Shown here: piece after piece, positions 7,471 through 15,601 of the stretch
Numbering within the stretch: the stretch's first letter is position 1
Layout: every line of letters starts with the position of its first letter
Origin: Clostridiales bacterium
Lineage (GTDB): Bacteria; Bacillota; Clostridia; Christensenellales; Aristaeellaceae
Direction: 5' to 3'
DNA length: 50,982 nucleotides
Assembly (NCBI GenBank): GCA_004556545.1
Contig: SFGO01000016.1
Coordinates: 1-50,982, forward strand
Position numbers and translations under genes: made by a program
Notes under the pieces: model-generated
The model's input: only the letters and a program-made list of their open reading frames with translations
The model's database searches: none
Told to the model about the DNA's origin: nothing

Positions 7471-8841
7471 TCATCCCTGCCGTCCGGCGATTTCCCGCGC
7501 CACATGAACGCCGCTGGCCGACGCATGGGACAGAGAGTGGGTGATTCCGCTACCGTCGCCGATGATATACAGACCGGGATAGCGGGACTGGAGGTGTTCG
7601 TCCACTTCGACTTCCATGTTGTAGAATTTCACTTCTACGCCGTAAAGCAGCGTATCGTCGTTGGCCGTGCCGGGAGCGATCTTATCCAGCGCATAGATCA
7701 TTTCGATGATGCCGTCCAGAATCCGCTTGGGCAGCACCAGGCTCAGATCGCCGGGCGTAGCGTTCAGGGTGGGCGTGATAAAGGAATCTTCCATCCGGCT
7801 AGGGGTGGAGCGTCGGCCGCGAATCAGGTCGCCGAAGCGCTGTACGATCACGCCGCCGCCCAGCATGTTGCTCAGGCGGGCAATGGATTCGCCGTACCCG
7901 TTGGAATCCTTGAAGGGCTCGGAAAAATGTTTGGATACCAGCAGGGCGAAATTGGTATTTTCCGTCTGCCGGGCCGGGTCCTCATAGCTGTGGCCGTTCA
8001 CGGTGATGATGCCGTTGGTGTTTTCGTTCACCACCGCGCCCTTGGGGTTCATGCAGAAGGTGCGCACCAGATCTCCGTATTTTTTCGTGCGGTAAACGAT
8101 CTTGCTTTCATAAAGCTCATCCGTCAGATGGGAGAAGACCTCGGCGGGCATTTCCACCCGGACACCGATATCTACCCGGTTGCTCTTGGTGGGAATGTCC
8201 AACTCCCGGCAGATATTCTCCATCCATTTGCTGCCGCTGCGGCCCACGGAAATCACGCAGTCCCGGCAGGAGTAGGTTTTTCCGCCGGCGCTCAGTTCGT
8301 AGCCGTCCTCCGTCACCCGAACCGTTTCCACGGGGGTGTCAAAGAAGAAATCCACCTTATCCTTCAGAAAGGCGTACAGGTTTTCCAGCACCACATAGTT
8401 GATGTCCGTTCCCAGATGGCGGACGGACGCATCCAGCAGGTGCAGGTCGTTCTGCAGGCACATTTTCTTGATGCGGCTGCCCGCGGTGGTATAGAGCTTG
8501 GTGCCCTTTCCGCCGAAAGCCATGTTGATCTCGTCTACATAGTGCATCAGCTCCAGCGCGTTCTTTTTGCCGATGTACTCGTACAGCGTACCGCCAAAAT
8601 CGTTGGTAATATTGTACTTGCCGTCGGAGAAAGCGCCAGCGCCGCCGAAGCCGCTCATAATGGAACAACTCTTGCAGCCGATGCAGGTTTTGATCTTCTT
8701 GCCGTCAATGGGGCACTTGCGTCTGTTCAACTCATGCCCGGCCTCAAACACCCCCACCTTGAGCTGCGGATCCTGCCGGATCAGTTCATAAGCGGAAAAA
8801 ATTCCTCCGGGGCCAGCACCGATAATCAGCACGTCATACAT
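7471..8841 (-). CDS. FAD-dependent oxidoreductase (HI0933/YtfP-like flavoprotein group)
   Basis: A 456-residue flavoprotein with an N-terminal Rossmann motif (DVLIIGAGPGGIFSAYEL) and a C-terminal FAD-closing motif (GLYIIGDGSGITHSLSHA). Between them are a cysteine-rich segment with CPIDGKKIKTCIGCKSC and SGFGGAGAFSDGK, the latter seen in uncharacterised FAD-dependent dehydrogenases of anaerobes. The four cysteines could bind a metal or Fe-S centre, but this is inference. The substrate is unknown. I chose ATG 8841 because GGAGG sits just upstream and because a strong promoter at 8918-8946 excludes longer starts. It is a monocistronic unit with its own terminator and a hairpin in the leader. Confidence 0.88.
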   Translation of the reverse strand: MYDVLIIGAGPGGIFSAYELIRQDPQLKVGVFEAGHELNRRKCPIDGKKIKTCIGCKSCSIMSGFGGAGAFSDGKYNITNDFGGTLYEYIGKKNALELMHYVDEINMAFGGKGTKLYTTAGSRIKKMCLQNDLHLLDASVRHLGTDINYVVLENLYAFLKDKVDFFFDTPVETVRVTEDGYELSAGGKTYSCRDCVISVGRSGSKWMENICRELDIPTKSNRVDIGVRVEMPAEVFSHLTDELYESKIVYRTKKYGDLVRTFCMNPKGAVVNENTNGIITVNGHSYEDPARQTENTNFALLVSKHFSEPFKDSNGYGESIARLSNMLGGGVIVQRFGDLIRGRRSTPSRMEDSFITPTLNATPGDLSLVLPKRILDGIIEMIYALDKIAPGTANDDTLLYGVEVKFYNMEVEVDEHLQSRYPGLYIIGDGSGITHSLSHASASGVHVAREIAGRQG

Positions 8842-8870
8842 GATCGTTCTTCCTCCTTCATTCCCGGGCG

Positions 8871-8908
8871 CAAAAAGAGAGCCGGATTTTCTGTAAAGAG
8901 AACCGGCT
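8871..8908 (-). promoter_or_regulatory. Leader hairpin with U-run (possible attenuator)
   Basis: On the minus strand AGCCGG pairs with CCGGCT across a 17-nt loop that can add a TCT/AGA helix. CTCTTTTTG follows. The stem starts within a few bases of the predicted transcription start (near 8911) and ends about 30 nt before the start codon, so it has the shape of a very early intrinsic terminator or a 5' stabilising stem. Confidence 0.5.
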
Positions 8909-8917
8909 AGCTTGTTT

Positions 8918-8946
8918 ATCATAGCATATTTCTGAAAAGAAGTCAA
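8918..8946 (-). promoter_or_regulatory. SigA-type promoter of the FAD oxidoreductase gene
   Basis: The minus strand has TTGACT (-35, 8946-8941), a 17-nt spacer and TATGAT (-10, 8923-8918), about 77 nt upstream of ATG 8841. Confidence 0.75.
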
Positions 8947-9161
8947 AGCGTGCTTTGCCGAATGCCCTGCCTTTCAAACTGCCGAAAACGGGGCATCAAA
9001 ACAGAGCCTTTTCGAAAAGAAAGAGACTCCCAAACGGTCAAAAAGTCCTATCGGCGAATGAACGGCCCCGGCTGAATTTGTGCGGACAACGCGAAAAGCT
9101 CTATCCCATTTGAGAAAGATTTCTTTTTCAGTGGGCAAATTATATTGCCCATAACTCATAA
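8947..9161. other. Intergenic stretch without a recognisable gene
   Basis: Between the oxidoreductase promoter and the LRR gene terminator I find no convincing coding frame. A small perfect hairpin, GGGCAA-ATTATA-TTGCCC, lies at 9133-9150 and has no clear U-run on either strand. Confidence 0.5.
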
Positions 9162-9194
9162 GCCGCCCGGCGGGATCCCATCCCGCCGGGCGGC
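9162..9194 (-). terminator. Strong stem-loop after the LRR protein gene
   Basis: A perfect 15-bp inverted repeat, GCCGCCCGGCGGGAT at 9162-9176 with its complement at 9180-9194 and a 3-nt loop, begins 19 nt after the stop of the LRR gene. The minus strand continues TTATGAGTTAT, so the U-run is weak. It may act as a terminator or as an mRNA 3' stabiliser. Confidence 0.65.
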
Positions 9195-9213
9195 CATACG
9201 GTAAAGCCTTTTC

Positions 9214-12200
9214 TTATTCTTCGGCGGCAAAGTGCATCAGCATCGAGCCGAAGTAGTCCATGTCCAGCCCCTTTTCCGTGGGAACAACGTTCAGCTTGTC
9301 GGTGTAGTAGTCCAGAAGGAAACCTTCCACATTTCCGGCTTCGGTCGCAATCATGCCGGTCGTCCAGGTCAGACCGGGAATCTCCGCGCCCGCCATCATA
9401 AAGTCCACCGTGCCGTCCTCATGAAGGACGAGGGAGTATTCGTATCCGCCCAGCATGGCGGCGGTCATGTTGTAGCCTTCCATGTCCGCGTCGGTCATGA
9501 TAAACTTCTTTTCGATATACGCGGCAGGATCAAAGTCGCCTGCGCCGGAGGCAGCCTGCGGCTCGGCAGTTGGCGCCGTTTCAGGAGCGGCAGCCACCTT
9601 TGCGGGCACATCGCCGGTGCGCTGATACCACAGCGTTCCGTCCTCCATGTCGAAGGCCAGCGTGCCGTCGGTGTGCAGGGTCAGATACGCGGCAGTATCG
9701 ATCAGGGTAAAGCCCAAGCGATGGCCGTCCATGGCGCAGGGCAAATCGGTCAGCTCCGTGCCCATCAGCGTCATGTCGAGAGTTTCGCCGTGGACGGTGA
9801 TGGTGTCGCCTGCCATTCCAGCAGCATCGGCGGGCAGGGTCATGCCGTCCGCTGTGACGCTCGTGACCGTCCACACGCCCAGATAGTCGCCGAGCACGGC
9901 GCTTTCGTTTTCCGGCGCAATGGAAGCCGCTTCCGGCTTTTCGGTGCCGAACGTCATCAGCACGCCGTCCTGCTCCACCGTCAGCAGGCCGTCCGTCAGG
10001 GAGGCAGGCAGACCATCCACCAGAACCGCGCCGTTCTCCACGGCGCATGCGCCCGCATCGGTTTCATTGTCGATGGTGCGCGTGAAGGTTCCGTCCGCAT
10101 GAATCTCCAGAGACATTTCCAGTCCCATATCGGCCAGAGAATAGGTCGTTCCGTCCATGGTCATGCTCACGCCGTACCACATGCCCACATATTCGGCGAG
10201 CAGGGCAGAGACAGCAGCGGGCGCAGCAGGCGTTTCGGGCACGGTGGTTGTTTCGGGTACGGCAGAAGGCAGCGTGATTTCAGCACCTTCGGCCAGCTTC
10301 GCGTTCGGCAGCAGCGCGGCCAAATCAGGCATCGCGGGAGCAGCGTGGGTGCAGGCTTCGGTTACAACGGTAACTTCCGTCGCCTTGTCCGACCAGCTTA
10401 CGCAGTTCTGCGCCTTGTTCAGGTTCTCTTCATCGATGCCTGCGGGCACGCGCACGGTCAGTTTGTCGGCAGGCTTGAACAGCAGACCGCCGCTGACCAC
10501 GCCGGACAGATCGGTCGATTCAAAGCAGATTTCGCTCAGGTTCGGGCAGTCCGAAGCCACGTTTTCGTTATAGGTCTTGACCTTCGCGCTGAAGTGCAGA
10601 CTGGTCAGGCTTTCGCAGCCAGGGAAGGAGAAGCCGATTTCCGTCGCGTCGGCCACGAAGCTGGAAAGGTTGCTGTGGTTAAAGGCATAGTCAGCGATCT
10701 TTTCCAGATGCTTTCCGAAATACAGGTTGTTCAGCGGGCCGGCGCTGTCAAAGGCATAGCTGCCGATCTCGCGCACGCCGTTGACGAAGATCAGGTTGTT
10801 CAGGCTGCGGCAGAGCATGAACGCGGTGCCGCCGGTGGTCTCCAGCGGCGCGTAGCACACCACGGTTTCCAGCTGCTGGCAATAGCTGAACAGATCGTCG
10901 CCCAAGGTTTTGACCGTTTCGGGGATGACTACGCTGCGCAGGCGCACCCAGTCGGTGCGATCGGTGGTCGTTTCGGTGTTGGTATAGTCCCGGCAGGCTT
11001 CAAAGGCGTTGCGGTCGATGGCTGTGACAGTCACGCCGTCGATTTCTCGCGGGATGACCACGTCCGCGTCGGTTCCGGTGTAGGTGGTGATCGTGCCGTT
11101 GGACGGATCCAATTCAAAATTCGCCGCGTCCGTCGCTTCGAACGGCATCTTCACGAACGCGCTGGCCTCACCCACGCGCACGAGGGGATCATACCACGGA
11201 CGGTTAAGCGCCGCGTTGGCCTGCGAAAGCTGTTCATCCGTTGCATTGGCGGCGAGGCGGATCTCCGCGTTGATCGGTTCGCCGTTGATCAGGAACGAAC
11301 CCTCCGGAATCAGCGCGGGGTCGCAGAGAATGGTCAGCTTCTTGAGGCCCGTCAGCCCATCAAACGCGCCCTCGCCGATGGAGGTCACGGAGTCGGGGAT
11401 GGTCAGTTCTTCCAGCTGCGCGCAGTTGGCAAAGGCACGCGCGCCGATGGTAGTCACGGAGTCGAACAGATCCACGACCCGCAGGGTGCTGTCCATGAAC
11501 GCTTCCGCGCCGATGGTGGTGAAATTGTCGGAGTGGGGAACAGCAAAGATCTCGAGCGTCTGACTGCCCTTGAACACGCCGTCCGCGATACCGATGGTCT
11601 GCACCGAATTGCAGGAGCTCCAGGGGCGAACGCGCGACTCCGTGCCGGTATAGCTGGTCAGGAAGCCGTCCGCATACGTATCCAGATCATCGTTGAAGTG
11701 ATCCACCAGAGAATTTTCGCTGCGCCAGATATAGCAGTCAAGGCCCATGCCGTCCACAAGCGCCTGCAGTTCCAGCGCCTGCTGCTTGGTGCAGCGCTCG
11801 TTCAGGTCGATGTCCTTCAGCACGGAGCATTCGGCGAAGGCGTCCGCCGCTACCTCGGGTGGGATCAAGCCTTCCATATAAACGTAGTTCAGGCTCCAAT
11901 TCTGGTCAAACGCCAAGGAACCGATGCTTTTCAGCGTGGCGGGCAGATACAGCTCGCGCAGGCTTGTGCAGTTGGTGAACGCGCTTTCGCCGATGGTTTC
12001 CAGTCCCTCGGGCAGGGTCAGCTCGCCGCGCAGCCTTGCATGCTCAAAGGCATGCGCGCCGATGGTGCGCACATGGGGCAGCTCCAGCGAACCGCCCAGG
12101 TACGATCCGCCCGCGAAGGCGTTATCCGCGATGGTCTCCAGCGTAGTGGGAAAGTCCACATGCAGGAGCGTAAAGCAGTTGGCGAAGGCACTATTTCCGA

Positions 12201-12993
12201 TGGTTTCCAGCCCCTCGGGCAGCGTCACATACGCCAGAGTGCGGCTGAACTGGAAAGCGTTCTCGCCGAGGGCCTTCACAGGCATTCCGCCGATGGCTTC
12301 GGGGATGCACAGATAGACGGCGGAACCGTTGTATTGGATAATAGTGCCGGTCGCCGCGTCAAAATCAAAATCCTCCTCACGGAAGCCGTTGTTATCAACA
12401 ACCACGGCATTTTTGCCGCTGGGCTGAGCGCTGAGGTCAGTGTCCATGTCCGCGAAAGCCGCCTGATAGGCTTCCAGCTGATCGTCCGGCACATAGGCGG
12501 TAGCGCCGTCCGCCAGATAGTCGAAGGATACGCCGTCGAACGTCGGGCATACGCCCTCGAAGGTAATGCTCTTCAGAAGGGCGCTGTCCGAAAACGCGCC
12601 GTTGCCGATATAGCGCACCCCTGCCGGAATGGTCACGCTCTCCAGCGCGTCGCAGTCGTTAAAGCCGTTGCTGCCGATGATCATCAGGCTTTGGGGCAGG
12701 GAAAGCCGCACAAGATCCGGGTTCCATGAGCCCGCGTTGTCCTTGATGTGCAGCACGGTTTCGGGCAGGGTCAGCGAGGTCATGCCGGACACCTGCGCCA
12801 ACACGCCCGTGTCCAGCGTTTTGACCGCTGCCGAGCCAATCTTCTCGGGCACTGCTACCTCGCCGCCCGCGCCGGTATACCTGGTCAGCGTACATTTGCT
12901 TTCATCGAATTCCCATTCGCTGTTTTCCGCCAGCGCGGGCATCGTCATGACCAGCAAAAAAAGGGCCAGCAGGATGGTAAGGAATCTCTTCAT
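9214..12993 (-). CDS. Secreted BspA-type leucine-rich repeat protein with three C-terminal beta-rich repeats
   Basis: A 1259-residue exported protein. The signal peptide reads MKRFLTILLALFLLVMTMPA with likely cleavage after ALA. From about residue 30 to 870 it consists of LRR_5/BspA-type repeats, seen as IPAGVRYIGNGAFSDSALLK and LPEGLETIGNSAFANC, broken by spacers containing TGTIIQYNG and TGTDADVVIPREI. The last 350 residues hold three similar modules beginning YVGMWYGVSMTMDG, YLGVWTVTSVTADG and YIEKKFIMTDADMEG, each rich in DGT turns, as in lipocalin-like calycin domains. No LPXTG, lipobox, SLH or dockerin is visible, so surface attachment is unclear. BspA repeats usually mediate host or matrix binding. 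ATG 12993 is chosen because GGAGG lies 9 nt upstream. The receiver-like gene ends 64 nt upstream. Confidence 0.92.
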   Translation of the reverse strand: MKRFLTILLALFLLVMTMPALAENSEWEFDESKCTLTRYTGAGGEVAVPEKIGSAAVKTLDTGVLAQVSGMTSLTLPETVLHIKDNAGSWNPDLVRLSLPQSLMIIGSNGFNDCDALESVTIPAGVRYIGNGAFSDSALLKSITFEGVCPTFDGVSFDYLADGATAYVPDDQLEAYQAAFADMDTDLSAQPSGKNAVVVDNNGFREEDFDFDAATGTIIQYNGSAVYLCIPEAIGGMPVKALGENAFQFSRTLAYVTLPEGLETIGNSAFANCFTLLHVDFPTTLETIADNAFAGGSYLGGSLELPHVRTIGAHAFEHARLRGELTLPEGLETIGESAFTNCTSLRELYLPATLKSIGSLAFDQNWSLNYVYMEGLIPPEVAADAFAECSVLKDIDLNERCTKQQALELQALVDGMGLDCYIWRSENSLVDHFNDDLDTYADGFLTSYTGTESRVRPWSSCNSVQTIGIADGVFKGSQTLEIFAVPHSDNFTTIGAEAFMDSTLRVVDLFDSVTTIGARAFANCAQLEELTIPDSVTSIGEGAFDGLTGLKKLTILCDPALIPEGSFLINGEPINAEIRLAANATDEQLSQANAALNRPWYDPLVRVGEASAFVKMPFEATDAANFELDPSNGTITTYTGTDADVVIPREIDGVTVTAIDRNAFEACRDYTNTETTTDRTDWVRLRSVVIPETVKTLGDDLFSYCQQLETVVCYAPLETTGGTAFMLCRSLNNLIFVNGVREIGSYAFDSAGPLNNLYFGKHLEKIADYAFNHSNLSSFVADATEIGFSFPGCESLTSLHFSAKVKTYNENVASDCPNLSEICFESTDLSGVVSGGLLFKPADKLTVRVPAGIDEENLNKAQNCVSWSDKATEVTVVTEACTHAAPAMPDLAALLPNAKLAEGAEITLPSAVPETTTVPETPAAPAAVSALLAEYVGMWYGVSMTMDGTTYSLADMGLEMSLEIHADGTFTRTIDNETDAGACAVENGAVLVDGLPASLTDGLLTVEQDGVLMTFGTEKPEAASIAPENESAVLGDYLGVWTVTSVTADGMTLPADAAGMAGDTITVHGETLDMTLMGTELTDLPCAMDGHRLGFTLIDTAAYLTLHTDGTLAFDMEDGTLWYQRTGDVPAKVAAAPETAPTAEPQAASGAGDFDPAAYIEKKFIMTDADMEGYNMTAAMLGGYEYSLVLHEDGTVDFMMAGAEIPGLTWTTGMIATEAGNVEGFLLDYYTDKLNVVPTEKGLDMDYFGSMLMHFAAEE

Positions 12994-13057
12994 GTCTTCA
13001 ACCTCCATGTTTCTTGGTTTGATTCAAAAGGGCATATCGCCCGAGCTGCCTTTCCCC

Positions 13058-13444
13058 TCAGAGCGCATCGACCGCCGCCGTCAGGTATTGCGACGTGACG
13101 GACGCATAGAAAAACGCATCGATGAGCCGGTCCTGCCGGGTACGCATCACGCGCTGCGCCAGCTCAGGGTCGCTGTTTTCATCGCACAAAAGCGCAAATT
13201 TGCAGCCAGGCACCGCCCTGCGCACAGTGTCAATCACGTGCATTCGGCTTTCTAGGGTATATCCGCCCAGACGGCTGACCTCCATCAGCAGAACATCCGC
13301 CTTTGCGGACGCGCACAGCGAAGGCGCGTCGCCGGGCCTGCCGGGCAGCACCTGCTCCACCCGGAAGTCTCCCGTCTTCTGAAACGCTCCGGCGACGGCT
13401 TCCGCCAGAAGGGTATTTTGCATACTCACCACCACGTTTTTCAC
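13058..13444 (-). CDS. Receiver-like protein lacking the phosphoacceptor Asp
   Basis: A 128-residue stand-alone protein with the length and beta-alpha pattern of a response-regulator receiver domain: KNVVVSMQNTLLAEAVAGAF, then ADVLLMEVSRLGG, then CKFALLCDEN. The N-terminal acidic pair is replaced by SMQN and the phosphoacceptor Asp in the LLMEVS strand is Glu or shifted. I therefore read it as a pseudo-receiver working by protein contact, though a constitutively active-like Glu is possible. GTG 13444 is the start because AAGGGGGA lies 6 nt upstream; the longer frame runs through a terminator and repeat sequence. It precedes the LRR gene by 64 nt and may be co-transcribed with it. Confidence 0.75.
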   Translation of the reverse strand: MKNVVVSMQNTLLAEAVAGAFQKTGDFRVEQVLPGRPGDAPSLCASAKADVLLMEVSRLGGYTLESRMHVIDTVRRAVPGCKFALLCDENSDPELAQRVMRTRQDRLIDAFFYASVTSQYLTAAVDAL

Positions 13445-13534
13445 AGAGCATCCCCCTTTTCCCGTTTGAATGTAAAGGAATAGAAGAGACGGCGCATCAG
13501 CCGTTTGGCTATTTTTCTCCGAAAATCCCAAAAC

Positions 13535-13575
13535 AAAAAAGAGCCGCTCTTGCGGCGGCTCAGAGTGTCGAAAAA
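13535..13575 (-). terminator. Terminator with conserved GACACTCTGAGC lead-in
   Basis: On the minus strand TTTTTCGACACTCTGAGC leads into a 7-bp stem (GAGCCGC/GCGGCTC, 13541-13547 with 13555-13561) followed by TTTTTTG. It would end transcription from the LuxR-type regulator. The same lead-in and T6G tail recur at 50861-50897. Confidence 0.7.
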
Positions 13576-13800
13576 CCCAAAGTTGGCCGCCAGCGCCCGC
13601 AAACAGCGCTTTGCGGCCCGCCCCGCAAGGCGTGGCGGGCTTCGGACTGCGGTAGCCCTTGGGGCTGTCCTCGTCCTCGGTGCTGCGCACCCTTAAGCTG
13701 GTTTGCGGGGAAAGTGCTGCGGCACAAGGGTTAGGGGCTCCGCCCCTATAACCCCGGCAGGAGGCAGTGCCTCCTGCACCTCCACTTTTTTGACACCCGG
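13563..13800. repeat. GC-rich intergenic repeat block with four consecutive hairpins
   Basis: The block contains, in order, CCGCAAA...TTTGCGG, GCCCGCC...GGCGGGC, AGGGGC-TCC-GCCCCT, and GCAGGAGGCA-G-TGCCTCCTGC (13757-13777). Its composition differs from flanking genes and the hairpins have little or no U-run, which fits a dispersed palindromic element rather than a terminator. It overlaps the last codons of the LuxR-type regulator. I recognise the style from clostridial intergenic repeats, but copy number cannot be checked here. Confidence 0.6.
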
Positions 13801-14393
13801 GCGCGGACGGCCAGCTCGGTACGGTTCCGAAACCCTGTTTTTTCCAGCATATTCAGAATGTGCGTTTTCACGGAAGCGACGGACATGTGCAGGCGGTCGG
13901 CGATTTCCTGATTGGTATCGCCGCCGGTCATTTCCCGCAGCACCTCCAGTTCCCGCTGCGTCAGCTCATAGCTGCTGGCCAGTCCCAGACGAAGCTCCGG
14001 CGTGGCCTCCGGATAGAGGGACTCGCCGTTCATGGTCCGTTCCATGATTTCCAGCAGGTTTCCGCGGGGATCCTCTTTATACCAGAAGCTTTCCACACCG
14101 ATGGCACGCGCTCTGTCCAGATAGGAGCATTCCGGCATGGAAGTAACGATCACGATTTTGATCTGCGGAAAGGCCCGCTTGATGCGCGCCGCCGCTTCCA
14201 GCCCGCTTTCGCCGCCCCGCGTGATCACGTCCATCAGGATCAGATCCACTGGGTATTTCAGGCAGTAAATATCCGCCATGGCGGCGTTGTCGATAGAAAT
14301 CGCCACTTCAAAGCGTTCGGAAGCCTGAATGCGCAGCTCGAACAGCTGGCGCGGCATGGTCTGATCCTCCACAATCATTACTTTATACTTCAT
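13746..14393 (-). CDS. LuxR/NarL-type response regulator
   Basis: A 215-residue regulator. The receiver domain (1-120) has VMIVEDQ, the phosphoacceptor in LILMDVITRGGESG, VIVTSM and a Lys in FWYKEDP. The C-terminal LuxR helix-turn-helix reads LTQRELEVLREMTGGDTNQE and VASVKTHILNMLEKTGFRNR. The start codon overlaps the kinase stop as ATGA. The final residues (KKWRCRRHCLLPGL) fall in the hairpin repeat block, so the original stop may have been displaced by the repeat. It is the probable output of the membrane sensor and kinase encoded just upstream; the receiver-like and LRR genes downstream are plausible targets, separated by a terminator. Confidence 0.92.
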   Translation of the reverse strand: MKYKVMIVEDQTMPRQLFELRIQASERFEVAISIDNAAMADIYCLKYPVDLILMDVITRGGESGLEAAARIKRAFPQIKIVIVTSMPECSYLDRARAIGVESFWYKEDPRGNLLEIMERTMNGESLYPEATPELRLGLASSYELTQRELEVLREMTGGDTNQEIADRLHMSVASVKTHILNMLEKTGFRNRTELAVRARVSKKWRCRRHCLLPGL

Positions 14394-15601
14394 TCTGCAT
14401 GCTCCTTCGTTTCTTCGGGCAGGTTCAGCGTCAGCAAAAAGCGCGGCGCATGGTAAACCGTCATCGTGCCGCCCGCTGCTTCGATGCGCTTTCGCAGGGA
14501 GGACAGCCCGCCGCCCTCCGCAATGGGCGCGGAAGGGGGCGCGCCGTCGTTTTGATATTCAATGTGCCAGCCGTTTGCAACACGCTCGCCGGTCATTTCA
14601 AGTCGGCTTCCGCCTGCGTGGCGAATCAGATTGGTCAGGCATTCGTGGGCAGCGGCTTCGACGAGGTGTGCGTTTTCCGTTCCATCGGAAGGAAAAGCGC
14701 CGTGCTTTTCAATGGTTACGCCGATGGCCCGCGCCGCCTGAGTCAGCTGTTCCATGGAAGTCGCGCCCGGCGATTCCGCAGAGGGGCTGCGCAGCAGACA
14801 GAGGGTCTGCCGCCACGCAGCGCGGACGGCGTCTCCGTCTTCCTGACCGTGTGTCAGCAGACGGCGTGTGCGCAGAAGCGTGCGTCCCAATTCGTCATGA
14901 ATGCGCACCTTCGCCAGCAGGATTTCCTTCTCCCGAACGACCGTTCCGACGTTTTGACTATACTGCTTCAGCCGTGCGTTCAGCTCGGAAAGCCGTGCAT
15001 TTTCTTCGTTCAACTGCCGGTTGAGCTCTGCCTCAGCGGTTACGTCCACCCCGATGATCTGATAGATGCCTTCGCCGTTCCAATTCATTCGCGTGCGCTC
15101 GAAACTCCATGTCCGGCCGTCCGGCAGCGTCACGAGGGAATGCTCGTTCCCGCCGGAAATCGCCGCCCAGAAGTGATTGGCGTTCAGAAGCGCTTCTCCG
15201 GTGAGCGCATGGCTCAGCTCGTCCATCCTGAGATTCATCAGACGCGGTCTGCCGTTTTCAGCGGCAAAGCACAGCGCGGCAGGCAGCCGGTCGCAGCTTT
15301 CCTTGATGGAGATTTGCGAAACGTGGCGGTCAATCCAGCGCAGCAGCAGCATCAGCACCGCGCCGCTCAGGAAAAAAAGCAGCACTGTGACCGCCGTCCA
15401 TAAGCCGCCGTTCAGTGCGGAAGTCTCCGGCAGGCGGGAAAGCAGCAGGCTCAGCGGCACGAAGCAGACGATCAGCAGCATTGGACATAGAACGCGGGCA
15501 CGGGGCATTTTGTAATAAAAGGCGCACAGACAGCTATGAAGCGCGGCGCACAGGCTGAGCGTCATCACGGTGCAGAGAATTCCGGCGTGCAGCTCGTTCA
15601 A
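14390..15601 (-). CDS. Membrane sensor histidine kinase (HisKA_3-like)
   Basis: A 403-residue kinase. Three membrane segments lie in the first 95 residues (around 6-28, 38-57 and 68-90). A PAS-like region of about 100 residues, a coiled-coil linker (ELNRQLNEENARLSELNARL) and an H-box with KVRIHDELGRTLL follow. The ATPase part has AAHECLTNLIRHAGG as N-box and GGGLSSLRKRIEAAGG as the glycine box. It overlaps both neighbours by ATGA junctions, upstream with the 7TM protein and downstream with the LuxR-type regulator, giving a tightly coupled three-gene signalling unit. The signal is unknown. Confidence 0.9.
   Translation of the reverse strand: MNELHAGILCTVMTLSLCAALHSCLCAFYYKMPRARVLCPMLLIVCFVPLSLLLSRLPETSALNGGLWTAVTVLLFFLSGAVLMLLLRWIDRHVSQISIKESCDRLPAALCFAAENGRPRLMNLRMDELSHALTGEALLNANHFWAAISGGNEHSLVTLPDGRTWSFERTRMNWNGEGIYQIIGVDVTAEAELNRQLNEENARLSELNARLKQYSQNVGTVVREKEILLAKVRIHDELGRTLLRTRRLLTHGQEDGDAVRAAWRQTLCLLRSPSAESPGATSMEQLTQAARAIGVTIEKHGAFPSDGTENAHLVEAAAHECLTNLIRHAGGSRLEMTGERVANGWHIEYQNDGAPPSAPIAEGGGLSSLRKRIEAAGGTMTVYHAPRFLLTLNLPEETKEHAE

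Noticed and set aside
7402..8910. A 502-residue plus-strand frame opposite the FAD oxidoreductase
   Set aside because: The minus strand has FAD motifs, promoter, ribosome site and terminator; the plus frame has none.
9232..12729. An 1165-residue plus-strand frame opposite the LRR protein
   Set aside because: It is antisense to a well-supported gene, rich in His, Arg and Gln, and has no recognisable domain. High GC at codon third positions keeps the opposite strand open.
10900..12900. Repeated GCGCCGATGGT-like DNA in the LRR gene as a second CRISPR or tandem DNA repeat
   Set aside because: The similarity follows the codons for the IGxxAF motif of the LRR units; spacing and sequence vary as expected for protein repeats.
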